A stretch of DNA of 64,000 nt from Hyunsoonleella pacifica (GCF_004310335.1 NZ_SIRS01000004.1:1-64000), one strand, 5' to 3'; shown: positions 18,963 to 28,762, counted from the stretch's first letter. Translations and numbers: made by a program. The notes: a model not told the origin generated them from the sequence alone.

Positions 18963-20159
18963 ATGCAAAAAGAAAAAGAATTTAAGTTTGAATTTATAGC
19001 TCTAATGGCATCTCTAATGTCTATTGTAGCTTTATCAATAGATGCTTTGTTGCCAGCACTTCCTGAGATAGGCAATCATTTGGGTGTGATTGACTCCAAT
19101 AATAACCAACTTCTCATCACAATGATTTTTTTAGGCATTGGTTTTGGGCAGCTCGTATTTGGTCCTTTATCTGATAGTTTTGGAAGAAAACCTGTTGTTT
19201 ACACTGGTTTTACTTTATTTATTATTGCTAGTATCATTTGTGTTACTACAAAAAGCTTTGAAGTCATGGTAATTGGACGTGTACTACAAGGTATTGGTTT
19301 ATCATCTCCAAGAAGTATTGCTTTATCTATGATTAGGGATTTATTTGATGGCGATTATATGGCTAAAGTTATGTCTATCATAGTTATGTTTTTTATTCTT
19401 GTACCAGTTGTAGCACCAACCTTAGGACAATGGTTAATCACAATTTTCAACTGGCAATCTGTGTTTTATTTCAATCTTATTTTTGGAATAGCTGTTATGT
19501 TTTGGTTTTGGCTACGCCAACCAGAAACTCTTCCCAAGGAAAAACGTATAAAATTTAGTCCGCTTCTTTTTATAAATGGTACGAAAGAATTTTTTAGATA
19601 TAAGGATGCGGTAGCCTATACTTTTGTTTCTGGATTCATTACAGGATCCTTTTTGGTTTACCTTAGCACTTCGCAACAAATTTTCCAAGAACAATACGAT
19701 TTAGCAGATCTTTTTCCTTATATTTTTGCAAGTTTAGCGATATCTGTAGGGCTAGCAACCTACCTAAACAGTAGATTAGTTGAAAAGTTTGGAATGTGGC
19801 GCATGGCTTATACTGCTGCAATTTCATATTCTATTATTTCCATTATATATGTAATACTCTTTAATTCGGGAAATAATCCAAGTATATTCGTAGTAATAAG
19901 CTTTTTTGCTTTACAGTTTTTTGCTGTAGGATTTCTTTTTGGAAATTTACGTGCTTTAGCAATGCAACCCTTAGGGCATATTGCTGGGATTGGAGCAGCA
20001 ATTAATGGATTTTTAAGCACAGTTTTAGCAGTGCCAATTGCTAATTATATAGGTGGTTTTGTTTCTACTTCAGTATTACCCTTATTTATAGGTTTCTCAA
20101 TATTTGGCCTTCTATCGGTAGGTGTTTTTATATTGATGAGAAAAAACAACTACTCTTAA
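18963..20159 (+). CDS. MFS multidrug efflux transporter, Bcr/CflA family
   Basis: This 398-residue inner-membrane protein has about 12 predicted transmembrane helices. The family-typical start is MSIVALSIDALLPALPEIG, followed by GFGQLVFGPLSDSFGRKPV (MFS motif A) and GRVLQGIGLSSPRSIALSMIRD (motif C-like). Drug:proton antiporters of this family export small toxic compounds. The next in-frame Met lies within helix 1, so the ATG at 18963 is the start. The gene is divergent from the TPR/LuxR regulator, 232 bases away. Confidence 0.92.
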   Translation: MQKEKEFKFEFIALMASLMSIVALSIDALLPALPEIGNHLGVIDSNNNQLLITMIFLGIGFGQLVFGPLSDSFGRKPVVYTGFTLFIIASIICVTTKSFEVMVIGRVLQGIGLSSPRSIALSMIRDLFDGDYMAKVMSIIVMFFILVPVVAPTLGQWLITIFNWQSVFYFNLIFGIAVMFWFWLRQPETLPKEKRIKFSPLLFINGTKEFFRYKDAVAYTFVSGFITGSFLVYLSTSQQIFQEQYDLADLFPYIFASLAISVGLATYLNSRLVEKFGMWRMAYTAAISYSIISIIYVILFNSGNNPSIFVVISFFALQFFAVGFLFGNLRALAMQPLGHIAGIGAAINGFLSTVLAVPIANYIGGFVSTSVLPLFIGFSIFGLLSVGVFILMRKNNYS

Positions 20160-20168
20160 TTAGTAGTT
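20148..20168 (-). terminator. Hairpin between converging MFS and DinB-like genes
   Basis: AACTACT and AGTAGTT form a 7-bp stem with a 7-base loop overlapping the MFS stop codon. Read on the minus strand it is followed by a run of T, so it best serves the DinB-like gene. Confidence 0.5.
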
Positions 20169-20172
20169 TAGT

Positions 20173-20691
20173 TTATAAATAATGCTCTTTTATCACATCT
20201 ATATGCCATAAGCAATGCCCTAGGTTAATAAAAGCAATAGCCCTAGCAGAGGCAGGAAAACCACTCGCTTCTCCAATAAATTTTAAATCGGATTCCTTTA
20301 AAGTTTTTAATAAAACAATAAAACTATCTCTTACAGAGATAAATTCTTCGAGTAATAAGGTTATAGATTTAGAATTAGAATTACAAGTTTTAATAAAATC
20401 ATCTTGATCAAACCCTGCTAATGGGCTTGCATCTCTCCTTGCAATACGAAAACAACGATATATAAATACACGCTCAGTATCAATTAAGTGTTGCAATACT
20501 TCTTTAACTGTCCATTTACTTTCCGCATAAGCATAATTATGCTTTTCTTCAGGTATTGAAGTAAAAAAATTAACTACAGCTTTCTTTCCATCTAAAAACC
20601 CCTCAGATAACATTATATTATCTGACACCATATTTAAATACACTTCATAATACGAATTGTATTCTTCGGATGTGACGTCTCTTTTAATCAT
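20173..20691 (-). CDS. DinB family (DinB_2) protein
   Basis: This 172-residue four-helix-bundle protein has the DinB-type pattern KWTVKEVLQHLIDTERVFIYRCFRIAR, then LAGFDQDDF, then FINLGHCLWHIDVIKEHYL. The three histidines expected to bind a metal (in LQHLIDTE and at GHCLWHID) are visible. The family includes metal-dependent thiol S-transferases and DNA-damage-associated proteins of unknown activity. The real substrate here is unknown. It faces the MFS gene and stands alone. Confidence 0.85.
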   Translation of the reverse strand: MIKRDVTSEEYNSYYEVYLNMVSDNIMLSEGFLDGKKAVVNFFTSIPEEKHNYAYAESKWTVKEVLQHLIDTERVFIYRCFRIARRDASPLAGFDQDDFIKTCNSNSKSITLLLEEFISVRDSFIVLLKTLKESDLKFIGEASGFPASARAIAFINLGHCLWHIDVIKEHYL

Positions 20692-20812
20692 TTACTATTA
20701 CTTTAATGCTAAAGTAATATAAATTTTTGCTAGCTTTAAAATTGCTCATTTTTAGTTTTAATCTTCCTTGATATTTTTATAATTTCACAGCAACTTTATA
20801 AAACAAATTAAA

Positions 20813-21427
20813 ATGAAAGTCTTAGGTATTGGAAAGAATTATGTAAATGATGTAGCCGAAATAGCAGCATTAAAAAACGGGCAGCAACTTATTTTCCTCA
20901 AAGCTGACAGCACTATAGTTACAGGTAGTAGTGATGTATCATACCCAGATATTACCAATGAACTTGTTTATGAAGTTGAACTTGTTGCTAAGATAGGAAC
21001 TACAGGTAAAAATATTGCTGAAGCAGATGTCGCCTACCATATTAGTGGAATAGCAGTTGGAATAGATTATACCGCAACCGATATTCTCAAAGCCAACCGC
21101 GAATTAAAATGGCCTTGGGCTTTAGCAAAAGGGTTTGATGGTGCCTCACCTATTTCAAAATTTAAATCGATTTCTGATTTTCCTGATCTTAACAACATCA
21201 ATTTCGACCTTAAAATTAATGGCGAACAAAAGCAATCAGGCAACACATCTAAGATGATTTATAATTTTGCAGAAATCATTTCTTATGTCTCAAAATTTAT
21301 GACCTTAAATCCTGGAGATTTATTTTTCACAGGAACACCAGCATCTGGTACAGGACTCATTTACAAAGGCGACCACCTCCAAGCGTCTATTGAGGGCGAA
21401 TTACTTTTAGATTTTAAGATGATATAA
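20813..21427 (+). CDS. Fumarylacetoacetate hydrolase family protein
   Basis: This 204-residue FAH-fold enzyme resembles FAHD1-type acylpyruvase/oxaloacetate decarboxylase proteins. The divalent-metal ligands are visible in VYEVELVAKIG (two Glu) and in AVGIDYTATD, followed by AKGFDGASPI, and the C-terminal LNPGDLFFTGTPAGxG-like motif reads LNPGDLFFTGTPASGTG. It probably cleaves or decarboxylates a 2-keto acid; the substrate cannot be set from sequence. It is monocistronic and converges on acs with 3 bases between stops. Confidence 0.9.
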   Translation: MKVLGIGKNYVNDVAEIAALKNGQQLIFLKADSTIVTGSSDVSYPDITNELVYEVELVAKIGTTGKNIAEADVAYHISGIAVGIDYTATDILKANRELKWPWALAKGFDGASPISKFKSISDFPDLNNINFDLKINGEQKQSGNTSKMIYNFAEIISYVSKFMTLNPGDLFFTGTPASGTGLIYKGDHLQASIEGELLLDFKMI

Positions 21428-21430
21428 AAT

Positions 21431-23338
21431 TTACAACACATTATCCATAATATCCTGAACCACTTCAGGATTTAGTAGTGTGCTGGTATCTCCTAAATTA
21501 CTAGTATCATTACTAGCAATCTTACGCAAAATACGTCTCATAATTTTTCCAGAGCGCGTTTTGGGCAGACCTTTGGTAAACTGAATTTTATCCAACTTTG
21601 CAATTGGCCCTATATGTTCTGTGATAATTTGATTTATTTCCTTGCGTAAGTTATTTTGATCTCTTGTCTCTCCAACATCTTTTAAAATAACATAACCATA
21701 AAGTGCATTCCCTTTAATATCATGCGGAAAACCAACAATAGCACTTTCAGCCACAGCAGGATGTTCGTTTATAGCATCCTCAATAGGTGCAGTACCTAGG
21801 TTATGACCAGAAACTATAATAACATCATCAACACGACCAGTGATTCTGTAATACCCTACCTCATCACGTAACGCACCATCTCCTGTAAAATATTTGTTTT
21901 CAAAAGCAGAAAAATACGTGTCTTTGTAACGCTGATGATTTCCCCAAATGGTTCTTGCCATGCTAGGCCATGGAAATTTTATACACAGTCGCCCATCAAC
22001 CTGATTTTCTTTTAACTCATTTCCATGCTCATCCATCAACGCAGGCTGTATCCCAGGAAATGGCAACGTAGCATAGGTTGGCTTTGTTGGTGTAGCAAAA
22101 GGTATAGGGGTTATCATAATACCTCCTGTTTCTGTCTGCCACCATGTATCTACAATAGGACTTCTATTCTTACCAATATTATCGTTGTACCAATGCCAAG
22201 CCTCTTCATTTATAGGTTCTCCAACCGAGCCTAAAACCTTCAAAGAGGATAAACTATACTTTTCTACCAACCCTAAACCTTCCTTGGCCAAAGCACGAAT
22301 AGCAGTAGGTGCAGTATAGAATTGATTTACTTTATGCTTATCTACAATATCCCAAAAACGTCCATAGTCTGGGTAACTAGGTACACCCTCAAACATCACG
22401 GTAGTAGCACCATTTGCTAGAGGCCCGTAAACAATATAACTATGTCCTGTAATCCAACCAATATCTGCTGTACACCAATATACATCACCTTCTTTATATT
22501 GAAACACATTTTTAAACGTATACGCCGTATAGACCATATAACCTGCAGTAGTATGCACCATCCCCTTTGGCATTCCAGTAGAACCAGAAGTATATAAAAT
22601 AAATAGCGGATCCTCTGCATCCATAATTTCAGCTTCACATTCTTTACTAGCATTTTCCAGTAAAGGTTGCACCCACACATCACGTCCCTCAACCATATCT
22701 ATATCAGAATCTATTCGCTTTGCTACCAAAACAGTATCCACACAAAGACACTCTTTTAGTGCTTCATCAACGATTCCTTTTAAATCAATCGTTTTTGCGC
22801 CACGATAAGACCCATCACTAGTAATTACCATTTTGCAATCACTATCATTAATTCTCGTAGCTAAAGCCGTGGCAGAAAAGCCAGCAAAAACTACAGAATG
22901 TACCGCACCAATACGTGCACAAGCTAAAGTAGCAATAGCTAATTCTGGTATCATCGGTAAGTAAATACAAACCCTATCCCCTTTTTCAACACCTTTATCC
23001 TTTAGCACATTCGCAAACTGGCACACACGCTCATGCAACTGCTTGTAAGTAATATGTTCCGCAGACTCGTCAGGGCTATTTGGTTCAAACAAAATAGCCG
23101 TTTTATTGGCATTCGTCGTTAAATGGCGGTCAATACAATTTACCGTAATATTTAGCTTCGCACCTTCAAACCACTTTACCTCTGGCTTAGAAAAATCCCA
23201 AGACAACACTTTATCCCACTTCTTATACCACAAAAAATGTTCTTCAGCCACTTCCTCCCAAAATTGTTCAGGTTCGCGTATCGATTTTCGATAAACTTGA
23301 TAGTATTCTTCTAGATGCTTTATATGGTAATTACTCAT
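21431..23338 (-). CDS. acs: Acetate-CoA ligase (acetyl-CoA synthetase)
   Basis: This 635-residue AMP-forming enzyme activates acetate to acetyl-CoA through acetyl-adenylate. Motifs include the P-loop-like YTSGSTGMPKGMVHT, WWQTETGG, the hinge region YYRITGRVDDVIIVSGHNLG and the C-terminal catalytic lysine in PKTRSGKIMRR, a site that is reversibly acetylated in homologues. It lies downstream of a sodium:solute symporter pair on the same strand, so the cluster takes up and activates acetate or another short-chain acid. A dispersed repeat element separates it from the symporter. Confidence 0.97.
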   Translation of the reverse strand: MSNYHIKHLEEYYQVYRKSIREPEQFWEEVAEEHFLWYKKWDKVLSWDFSKPEVKWFEGAKLNITVNCIDRHLTTNANKTAILFEPNSPDESAEHITYKQLHERVCQFANVLKDKGVEKGDRVCIYLPMIPELAIATLACARIGAVHSVVFAGFSATALATRINDSDCKMVITSDGSYRGAKTIDLKGIVDEALKECLCVDTVLVAKRIDSDIDMVEGRDVWVQPLLENASKECEAEIMDAEDPLFILYTSGSTGMPKGMVHTTAGYMVYTAYTFKNVFQYKEGDVYWCTADIGWITGHSYIVYGPLANGATTVMFEGVPSYPDYGRFWDIVDKHKVNQFYTAPTAIRALAKEGLGLVEKYSLSSLKVLGSVGEPINEEAWHWYNDNIGKNRSPIVDTWWQTETGGIMITPIPFATPTKPTYATLPFPGIQPALMDEHGNELKENQVDGRLCIKFPWPSMARTIWGNHQRYKDTYFSAFENKYFTGDGALRDEVGYYRITGRVDDVIIVSGHNLGTAPIEDAINEHPAVAESAIVGFPHDIKGNALYGYVILKDVGETRDQNNLRKEINQIITEHIGPIAKLDKIQFTKGLPKTRSGKIMRRILRKIASNDTSNLGDTSTLLNPEVVQDIMDNVL

Positions 23339-23416
23339 GTAATCTGCTGATTTATTTTGATTGCCTAAATTAATAAATTAAAGCACGTTTTATTATTTTT
23401 TTTTGATTTTCAATTT

Positions 23417-23512
23417 GGGCGTTACCCTCCTATCGTCAGGTCGGGCTTTCACTACTCAATCCCTCCTTCGTCGGGGATTTCAAACATGCCGTTCTATCCC
23501 TAACGCGGGGCG
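23417..23512 (-). repeat. Dispersed intergenic element, type A copy 1
   Basis: A GC-richer segment between the symporter gene and acs. Read on the minus strand it begins GCGTTAGGGATAGAACGGCAT and ends AGTGAAAGCCCGACC followed by GGTAACGCCC. It aligns over almost its full length with 55830-55910, and its core motifs also occur at 27571 and 35026. The ends (GCGTTA and TAACGC) are inverted repeats of each other. Confidence 0.8.
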
Positions 23513-23538
23513 AACCCAAAAAGCAATTTTATAATACA

Positions 23539-25320
23539 CTAATGTGTGGCCTCCCCAGCACCACTTGGTATGCGAATATGCTCAACAATTTCCTGTACAT
23601 CCTCAGGTGGTGAGGGCGTAAACTTCATAATCACTACAGAAACCACAAAATTTAATATCATAGCCACTGTACCAAAACCTTCAGGTGAAATACCAAACCA
23701 CCATTCACTTTTATCAGGTAATGTTTCATCAAACCACCCCAATTTATATTTTATCATGTAAAGTAACATAGCGGTAATACCTACAACCATACCTGCAATT
23801 GCACCTTCTTTATTCATACGTTTATAGAATATACCCAAAATAATGGCAGGAAAAAACGAAGCTGCTGCTAAACCAAAAGCCAATGCCACAACAGCAGCCA
23901 CAAACCCTGGAGGATTAATACCAAAATAACCTGCAATACAAACGGCACCTACTGCCGATAAACGCGCCGCAATCAACTCACCTTTTTCAGAGATTGATGG
24001 CTTTATAATTTTCTTAATCAAATCATGAGATACAGATGAAGAAATTACTAACAGCAATCCCGCAGCAGTAGATAATGCCGCGGCCAAACCACCAGCAGCA
24101 ACCAGCGCAATTACCCAGTCTGGTAATCTCGCAATTTCTGGATTTGCCAAAACCATAATATCTCTGTCCACATAAAGCTCATTCTTACTATCTGGGTTTG
24201 GTTTGGTAAAATCTACTTTGCCATCTTCATCCTTTAAATAAGCAGCTCCCTTTATATATTTAATTCTTCCATCACTATCTTTATCTGTAAAACTTATTAA
24301 TTTGGTTTCTTCCCATTTACTAAACCATTCTGGCACTTCGTTATAGGGTTTATTGGAAACAGTTTCAATTAAATTTGTTCTTGCAAAAGCTGCTACTGCA
24401 GGTGCGGTGGTATATAAAATTACAATAAGTAATAATGCAATACCAGCCGATTTTCTAGCATCTTTTACCCGTTTTACAGTAAAAAACCTCACAATTACAT
24501 GTGGTAAACCTGCTGTACCTACCATAAGTGCAAGGGTAATGGCAAATACATCAATCATTGACTTTGAACCTTCGGTGTATTGAGCAAAACCCAATTCAGT
24601 ACTTAATCCATCCAATTTATCTAGCAAATATGTTCCTGAACCATCAGACAGGGTATCTCCAAAGCCCAATTGCGGAATAGGATTTCCCGTCATCTGAATC
24701 GAAATAAAAATAGCAGGTACCATAAATGCAAAAATGAGCACGCAATACTGTGCTACTTGTGTATAAGTTATACCCTTCATACCTCCTAAAACAGCATAAA
24801 ATAAAACAATAAGCATCCCAATAATTACACCTGTATTAATATCCACTTCTAGAAATCGAGAAAATACAATACCCACGCCACGCATCTGTCCCGCCACATA
24901 AGTAAACGACACTAAAAGCGCACACAAAACAGCAACGAAACGTGCTGTTTTAGAATAGTAACGGTCTCCAATAAAATCTGGTACAGTAAACTTTCCAAAT
25001 TTCCGTAAATAAGGTGCTAGTAATAACGCTAACAATACATATCCGCCAGTCCATCCCATCAAATACACTGCGCCATCATAACCTGCAAACGAAATAATCC
25101 CCGCCATAGAAATAAAAGACGCTGCACTCATCCAATCGGCAGCAGTGGCCATGCCATTAGCCAAAGGAGAAACTCCTCCGCCTGCTACGTAAAATTCTTT
25201 GGTGGAACTTGCTCTGGACCATATAGCGATACCTATATAAATAGCAAACGTAATACCAACTAAAATATAAGTCCAATTCTGTACGCCTATACCGGCTTCA
25301 ATTAATAAACTATACATCAT
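23539..25320 (-). CDS. Sodium:solute symporter family protein (acetate permease-like large subunit)
   Basis: About 593 residues with roughly 13 transmembrane helices of the SSS/LeuT-like fold. Typical motifs are STKEFYVAGGGVSPLANGMATAADWMSAASF, then RFFTVKRVKDAR, and LSTAAGLLLVISSSVSHDL. It matches the subfamily that works with a DUF4212 small subunit (VC_2705-like). It probably imports acetate or a similar carboxylate with sodium, because acs follows on the same strand. I use the ATG at 25320, which overlaps the small-subunit gene by 11 bases; an ATG at 25338 would extend the overlap to 29 bases. Confidence 0.93.
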   Translation of the reverse strand: MMYSLLIEAGIGVQNWTYILVGITFAIYIGIAIWSRASSTKEFYVAGGGVSPLANGMATAADWMSAASFISMAGIISFAGYDGAVYLMGWTGGYVLLALLLAPYLRKFGKFTVPDFIGDRYYSKTARFVAVLCALLVSFTYVAGQMRGVGIVFSRFLEVDINTGVIIGMLIVLFYAVLGGMKGITYTQVAQYCVLIFAFMVPAIFISIQMTGNPIPQLGFGDTLSDGSGTYLLDKLDGLSTELGFAQYTEGSKSMIDVFAITLALMVGTAGLPHVIVRFFTVKRVKDARKSAGIALLLIVILYTTAPAVAAFARTNLIETVSNKPYNEVPEWFSKWEETKLISFTDKDSDGRIKYIKGAAYLKDEDGKVDFTKPNPDSKNELYVDRDIMVLANPEIARLPDWVIALVAAGGLAAALSTAAGLLLVISSSVSHDLIKKIIKPSISEKGELIAARLSAVGAVCIAGYFGINPPGFVAAVVALAFGLAAASFFPAIILGIFYKRMNKEGAIAGMVVGITAMLLYMIKYKLGWFDETLPDKSEWWFGISPEGFGTVAMILNFVVSVVIMKFTPSPPEDVQEIVEHIRIPSGAGEATH

Positions 25321-25567
25321 AACCGTACTTTTTATCAAGTTTATTCATAATGCGTACATATACAAAAATCAAAATCACAAATACGTACATAGATCCTTGT
25401 TGCGCAAACCAAAATCCCAATTTAAAGCCTCCAATACTTATGGCATTTAATGTGTCTTTGAGTAATATTCCTGCTCCAAAGGAAACCAGAAACCATATTG
25501 TTAAAAGCAAAAACAAATACTTTATATTCTCCTTCCAATAAGCAATGGCGTTTTTATGACTTTTCAT
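25310..25567 (-). CDS. DUF4212 small subunit of sodium:solute symporter
   Basis: This 85-residue membrane protein has two transmembrane helices (about 16-39 and 54-74) and the family motifs AYWKENIKYLF, SFGAGILL, FWFAQQGSMYVFVILIFVY and an ending LDKKYGYDV. DUF4212 proteins are encoded immediately before SSS-family transporters and are thought to be their small subunits. The gene overlap with the large subunit implies translational coupling. Confidence 0.92.
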   Translation of the reverse strand: MKSHKNAIAYWKENIKYLFLLLTIWFLVSFGAGILLKDTLNAISIGGFKLGFWFAQQGSMYVFVILIFVYVRIMNKLDKKYGYDV

Positions 25568-25889
25568 AAATTTTAGTTGAGTTGGTTAAAAAATTAAAAT
25601 TAGAGCTATTTGGTATAGTATCCATGTGTTAAATTATTTAAAATATGGATGATAGTTAAACATCTATATTCTTTAAATAATGAAATAACAGCTTCATAAA
25701 CGCATGTAAGATATCATTTTTAATAATTTATGTAATGTTTATATACAGAAAAACAAATACACCTTTAAGTAATAATTCTTCAATAATGGAATACATTGTG
25801 TTAAGCATCTAACATTGAGATTACTTTAGAGAAACACCTCCTGTACATTATAGTATAATTGAAACAGTAGACTTATTCAATATTATTAC
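25568..25889. other. Intergenic divergent control region, no gene seen
   Basis: About 320 AT-rich bases separate the minus-strand symporter operon from the plus-strand HAD gene. No ORF or hairpin stands out. Promoters for the symporter operon must lie here, but I find no perfect TAnnTTTG on the minus strand. Confidence 0.6.
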
Positions 25890-25897
25890 TAGATTTG
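25890..25897 (+). promoter_or_regulatory. -7 element abutting the HAD gene start
   Basis: TAGATTTG fits TAnnTTTG exactly and ends 4 bases before the ATG at 25902, the same geometry as at the MFS gene. It predicts a leaderless transcript. Confidence 0.55.
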
Positions 25898-25901
25898 GCG
25901 C

Positions 25902-26549
25902 ATGAAATATAAGGCTGTAATTTTTGATTTAGATGGAACGCTAGTAAACTCTATATATGATATAGCGGATGCTATGAACGAAGTACTTTTAAAGCGCAAG
26001 TATAAAACATTTGATTACGAAACCTACAAAACATTTGTGGGTCATGGTGTGAAAAGCTTAATTATAAAAGCCGTTCCTGAAAAAGATACTAATGATGAAT
26101 TGATTGAAGCATGCCTTAACGATATGATGGCTATTTATAGTGAGGTTTGCACCAATAAGACTAAGACTTACGATGGTGTTTTAGAGCTTTTAGAAACATT
26201 ACATTCTAAAAATGTTAAACTGAGTGTACTTTCTAATAAAGAAGATTCTTTAACAAAAAAAGTTGTCACTAGTCTACTTCCTAATTATGTAAATCCAACA
26301 ATAGGCTTAAAAGAAGAGCGCTTAAAAAAACCAAACCCAGAGGTATTACTTAAAATATGTAATACGTTAAAAGTAAAACCTGAAGATAGTATTTATGTTG
26401 GAGACACCAATGTTGATATTAAGGTAGCCAAAAATGCCAATATGTTCGCCGTGGGTGTAAGTTGGGGGTTTCGGGATAAAGATGAACTTATAAAAGCTGG
26501 TGCAGATTATATACTAAATACCCCAGCAGATTTACTCAAAATTTTATAG
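25902..26549 (+). CDS. HAD family hydrolase, phosphoglycolate phosphatase-like
   Basis: This 215-residue haloacid dehalogenase-fold phosphatase has an intact motif I (FDLDGTLVNS), motif II (LSVLSNKED), motif III lysine region (LKKPNPEVLL) and motif IV (YVGDTNVDIKVAKNAN). The cap domain is the helical C1 type seen in Gph and PGMB enzymes. It probably dephosphorylates a small phospho-metabolite such as 2-phosphoglycolate; the substrate is inferred from the subfamily only. It converges on purC. Confidence 0.9.
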   Translation: MKYKAVIFDLDGTLVNSIYDIADAMNEVLLKRKYKTFDYETYKTFVGHGVKSLIIKAVPEKDTNDELIEACLNDMMAIYSEVCTNKTKTYDGVLELLETLHSKNVKLSVLSNKEDSLTKKVVTSLLPNYVNPTIGLKEERLKKPNPEVLLKICNTLKVKPEDSIYVGDTNVDIKVAKNANMFAVGVSWGFRDKDELIKAGADYILNTPADLLKIL

Positions 26550-26554
26550 CATTT

Positions 26555-27502
26555 TTATTTTAGATAGTCCAGAACGTTTGTTTCTATACGTTCTTGAATA
26601 TTACTAACATCAGCTTTTACAAAAGTTTCGCCTGTAATATTTTCATAAAGTTCTATGTAACGCTCTGAGACTGTTTCAATATATTCGTCGCTCATGTAAG
26701 GCACCGTTTGTCCTTCTAACCCTTGAAAGTTATTTGAAATTAACCACTGGCGCACAAACTCTTTTGATAATTGTTTTTGCGGTTCGCCTTTTGTTTGCCT
26801 GTCCTCATATCCTTCAGCATAGAAATATCTTGAAGAATCTGGCGTATGAATCTCATCGATTAGTACTATTTTACCATCTTTTGTTTTACCAAATTCATAT
26901 TTAGTATCTACTAAAATTAAACCTCTTGATGCTGCTATTTCAGAACCTCTTTGGAATAGTTTTTTTGTATAATCTTCTAGAATAATATAATCTTCTTCTG
27001 AAACTATACCTTTTGCTAAGATGTCTTCTCTAGAAATATCTTCGTCGTGATCTCCCATTTCGGCTTTTGTAGCTGGTGTAATAATAGGCTCTGGAAATGC
27101 ATCATTCTCCTTCATACCTTCTGGCATAGACACTCCACACAGCATGCGTTTACCTGCTTTATACTCTCGTGCTGCATGGCCTGACATATAGCCACGAATT
27201 ACCATTTCTACCTTAAAAGGTTCGCATAAATGCCCAACTGCTACATTTGGATCTGGTGTTGCTGTTAACCAATTTGGGACTAAATCTTCTGTAGCCGCCA
27301 TCATTTTTGTAGCTATTTGATTTAATATCTGCCCTTTATATGGTATACCTTTTGGCATTACCACATCAAATGCCGACAACCTATCTGTAGCAATCATTAC
27401 TAATTGCTCATTACTAAGATTATAAACTTCTCTAACTTTTCCTTTGTAAACTGATTCTTGATTTGGAAAATTAAAGTTGGTATCTATTATGGTATTACTC
27501 AT
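26555..27502 (-). CDS. purC: Phosphoribosylaminoimidazole-succinocarboxamide synthase
   Basis: This 315-residue enzyme joins aspartate to CAIR in purine synthesis, using ATP. Motifs include the N-terminal [76 protein letters not shown] and the C-terminal FVRQWL region. The length fits the longer eukaryote-like or Bacteroidota form. It follows phoH on the same strand, with a dispersed repeat in the 150-base gap. Confidence 0.96.
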   Translation of the reverse strand: MSNTIIDTNFNFPNQESVYKGKVREVYNLSNEQLVMIATDRLSAFDVVMPKGIPYKGQILNQIATKMMAATEDLVPNWLTATPDPNVAVGHLCEPFKVEMVIRGYMSGHAAREYKAGKRMLCGVSMPEGMKENDAFPEPIITPATKAEMGDHDEDISREDILAKGIVSEEDYIILEDYTKKLFQRGSEIAASRGLILVDTKYEFGKTKDGKIVLIDEIHTPDSSRYFYAEGYEDRQTKGEPQKQLSKEFVRQWLISNNFQGLEGQTVPYMSDEYIETVSERYIELYENITGETFVKADVSNIQERIETNVLDYLK

Positions 27503-27570
27503 TTTTTAAACCTATTTATGAGTTGATTTGTTATTTTCTTTAAAGTTAAGCACCAAGTTGGCTGATGATT

Positions 27571-27635
27571 TAGCCCCGATTGCAGCGGCATCCTTTTTTG
27601 CTTTTTCTGCAAAAAAGATATAGCGGAAAGCGGGA
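27571..27635 (+). repeat. Dispersed intergenic element, type B copy 1
   Basis: Between phoH and purC, GATTGCAGCGGCATCC is followed by a T-tract hairpin (TTTTTTGC with GCAAAAAA) and then GATATAGCGGAAAGCGGG. The same two ends occur at 35026-35160, with different sequence between them. It shares the GGCAT and GAAAGC cores with the type A elements. Confidence 0.75.
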
Positions 27636-27652
27636 TATAACTCCTAAAAAAA

Positions 27653-28606
27653 TTAGTCTCTATTTTCTATACTCTTGTAAGCTTCTATTACTTTCTTGAC
27701 AAGTTTATGCCTTATAACATCTTTATCATCTAAAAATATGATGCCTACGCCGTCTACATTTTTTAATATTAAAAGCGCTTCTTTTAACCCTGAAATAGTG
27801 CGACGCGGTAAATCTATTTGCCCCGGATCTCCTGTTAATAAAAACTTTGCATTTTTACCCATACGTGTTAAAAACATCTTCATTTGTGCATGGGTTGTAT
27901 TTTGAGCTTCATCTAAAATCACAAACGCATTATCCAGCGTTCTACCACGCATAAATGCCAATGGCGCTATTTGTATGGTGCCTTTTTCTATATAATTTGC
28001 TAGCTTTTCTGGCGCAATCATATCGCGTAGGGCATCATATAACGGTTGCATGTAAGGATCTAGTTTTTCCTGTAAATCTCCAGGTAAAAAACCAAGATTC
28101 TCTCCCGCTTCTACAGCTGGTCGTGTTAAAATAATACGCTTAACTTCTTTATTTTTAAGCGCTTGTACTGCTAAAGCTACACCTGTATATGTTTTTCCTG
28201 TTCCTGCTGGCCCTATGGCAAAAACCATATCATTTTTATGCATGCTTTCTACCAACTTACGTTGATTTGCTGTTTGGGCTTTTATTAATTTGCCTCCAAC
28301 ACCATGTACTATGGTTTCTCCACTTGCTTTTGAGGTGGTATAATCATCACTGCTCTGACTCGTAAGCACGCGTTCTATTACATTTTCGTCTAGTTTATTA
28401 TACTTTCCAAAGTGTTTTAAAAGCATGGTAATGCGTCTATCAAATTCTTCTAGTAATTCTTCATCACCAAAAGCTTTAATTTTATTACCGCGTGCTACAA
28501 TTTTTAATTTTGGAAAGTACTTTTTAAGAAGTTCTATGTTAGCGTTTTGTGCTCCAAAAAACTCCTTTGGAGATATTTCTTCGAGTTCTAAAATAATTTC
28601 GTTCAA
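27653..28606 (-). CDS. PhoH family ATPase
   Basis: This 317-residue protein has a Walker A motif (FAIGPAGTGKTYTG), Walker B region (NAFVILDEAQNTT) and the downstream TGDPGQIDLPR motif of the PhoH/superfamily 1-like ATPases. The N-terminal 110 residues resemble the KH-like domain of bacterial PhoH (YbeZ-type) proteins. These are linked to RNA metabolism and ribosome maturation, often with YbeY, though the precise activity is not settled. No ybeY is adjacent. Confidence 0.93.
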   Translation of the reverse strand: MNEIILELEEISPKEFFGAQNANIELLKKYFPKLKIVARGNKIKAFGDEELLEEFDRRITMLLKHFGKYNKLDENVIERVLTSQSSDDYTTSKASGETIVHGVGGKLIKAQTANQRKLVESMHKNDMVFAIGPAGTGKTYTGVALAVQALKNKEVKRIILTRPAVEAGENLGFLPGDLQEKLDPYMQPLYDALRDMIAPEKLANYIEKGTIQIAPLAFMRGRTLDNAFVILDEAQNTTHAQMKMFLTRMGKNAKFLLTGDPGQIDLPRRTISGLKEALLILKNVDGVGIIFLDDKDVIRHKLVKKVIEAYKSIENRD

Positions 28607-28678
28607 AAGCGTTTATTTAATATAGTTTGGGTTTAAAACATTAATTAAAATAATGTATCGTGAGATAAAATGATTTAT

Positions 28679-28686
28679 TAGTTTTG
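28679..28686 (+). promoter_or_regulatory. -7 element upstream of SAM adenosyltransferase gene
   Basis: TAGTTTTG fits TAnnTTTG exactly, 76 bases upstream of the ATG at 28763. A second, one-mismatch match (CAAATTTG, 28752-28759) lies directly before that ATG. Confidence 0.45.
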
Positions 28687-28762
28687 TACATCATCCTCTC
28701 TGAATCCAAAAATACATAATTTTAGAGGAGTTAACCTTAAAAACATATCAACAAATTTGCCC

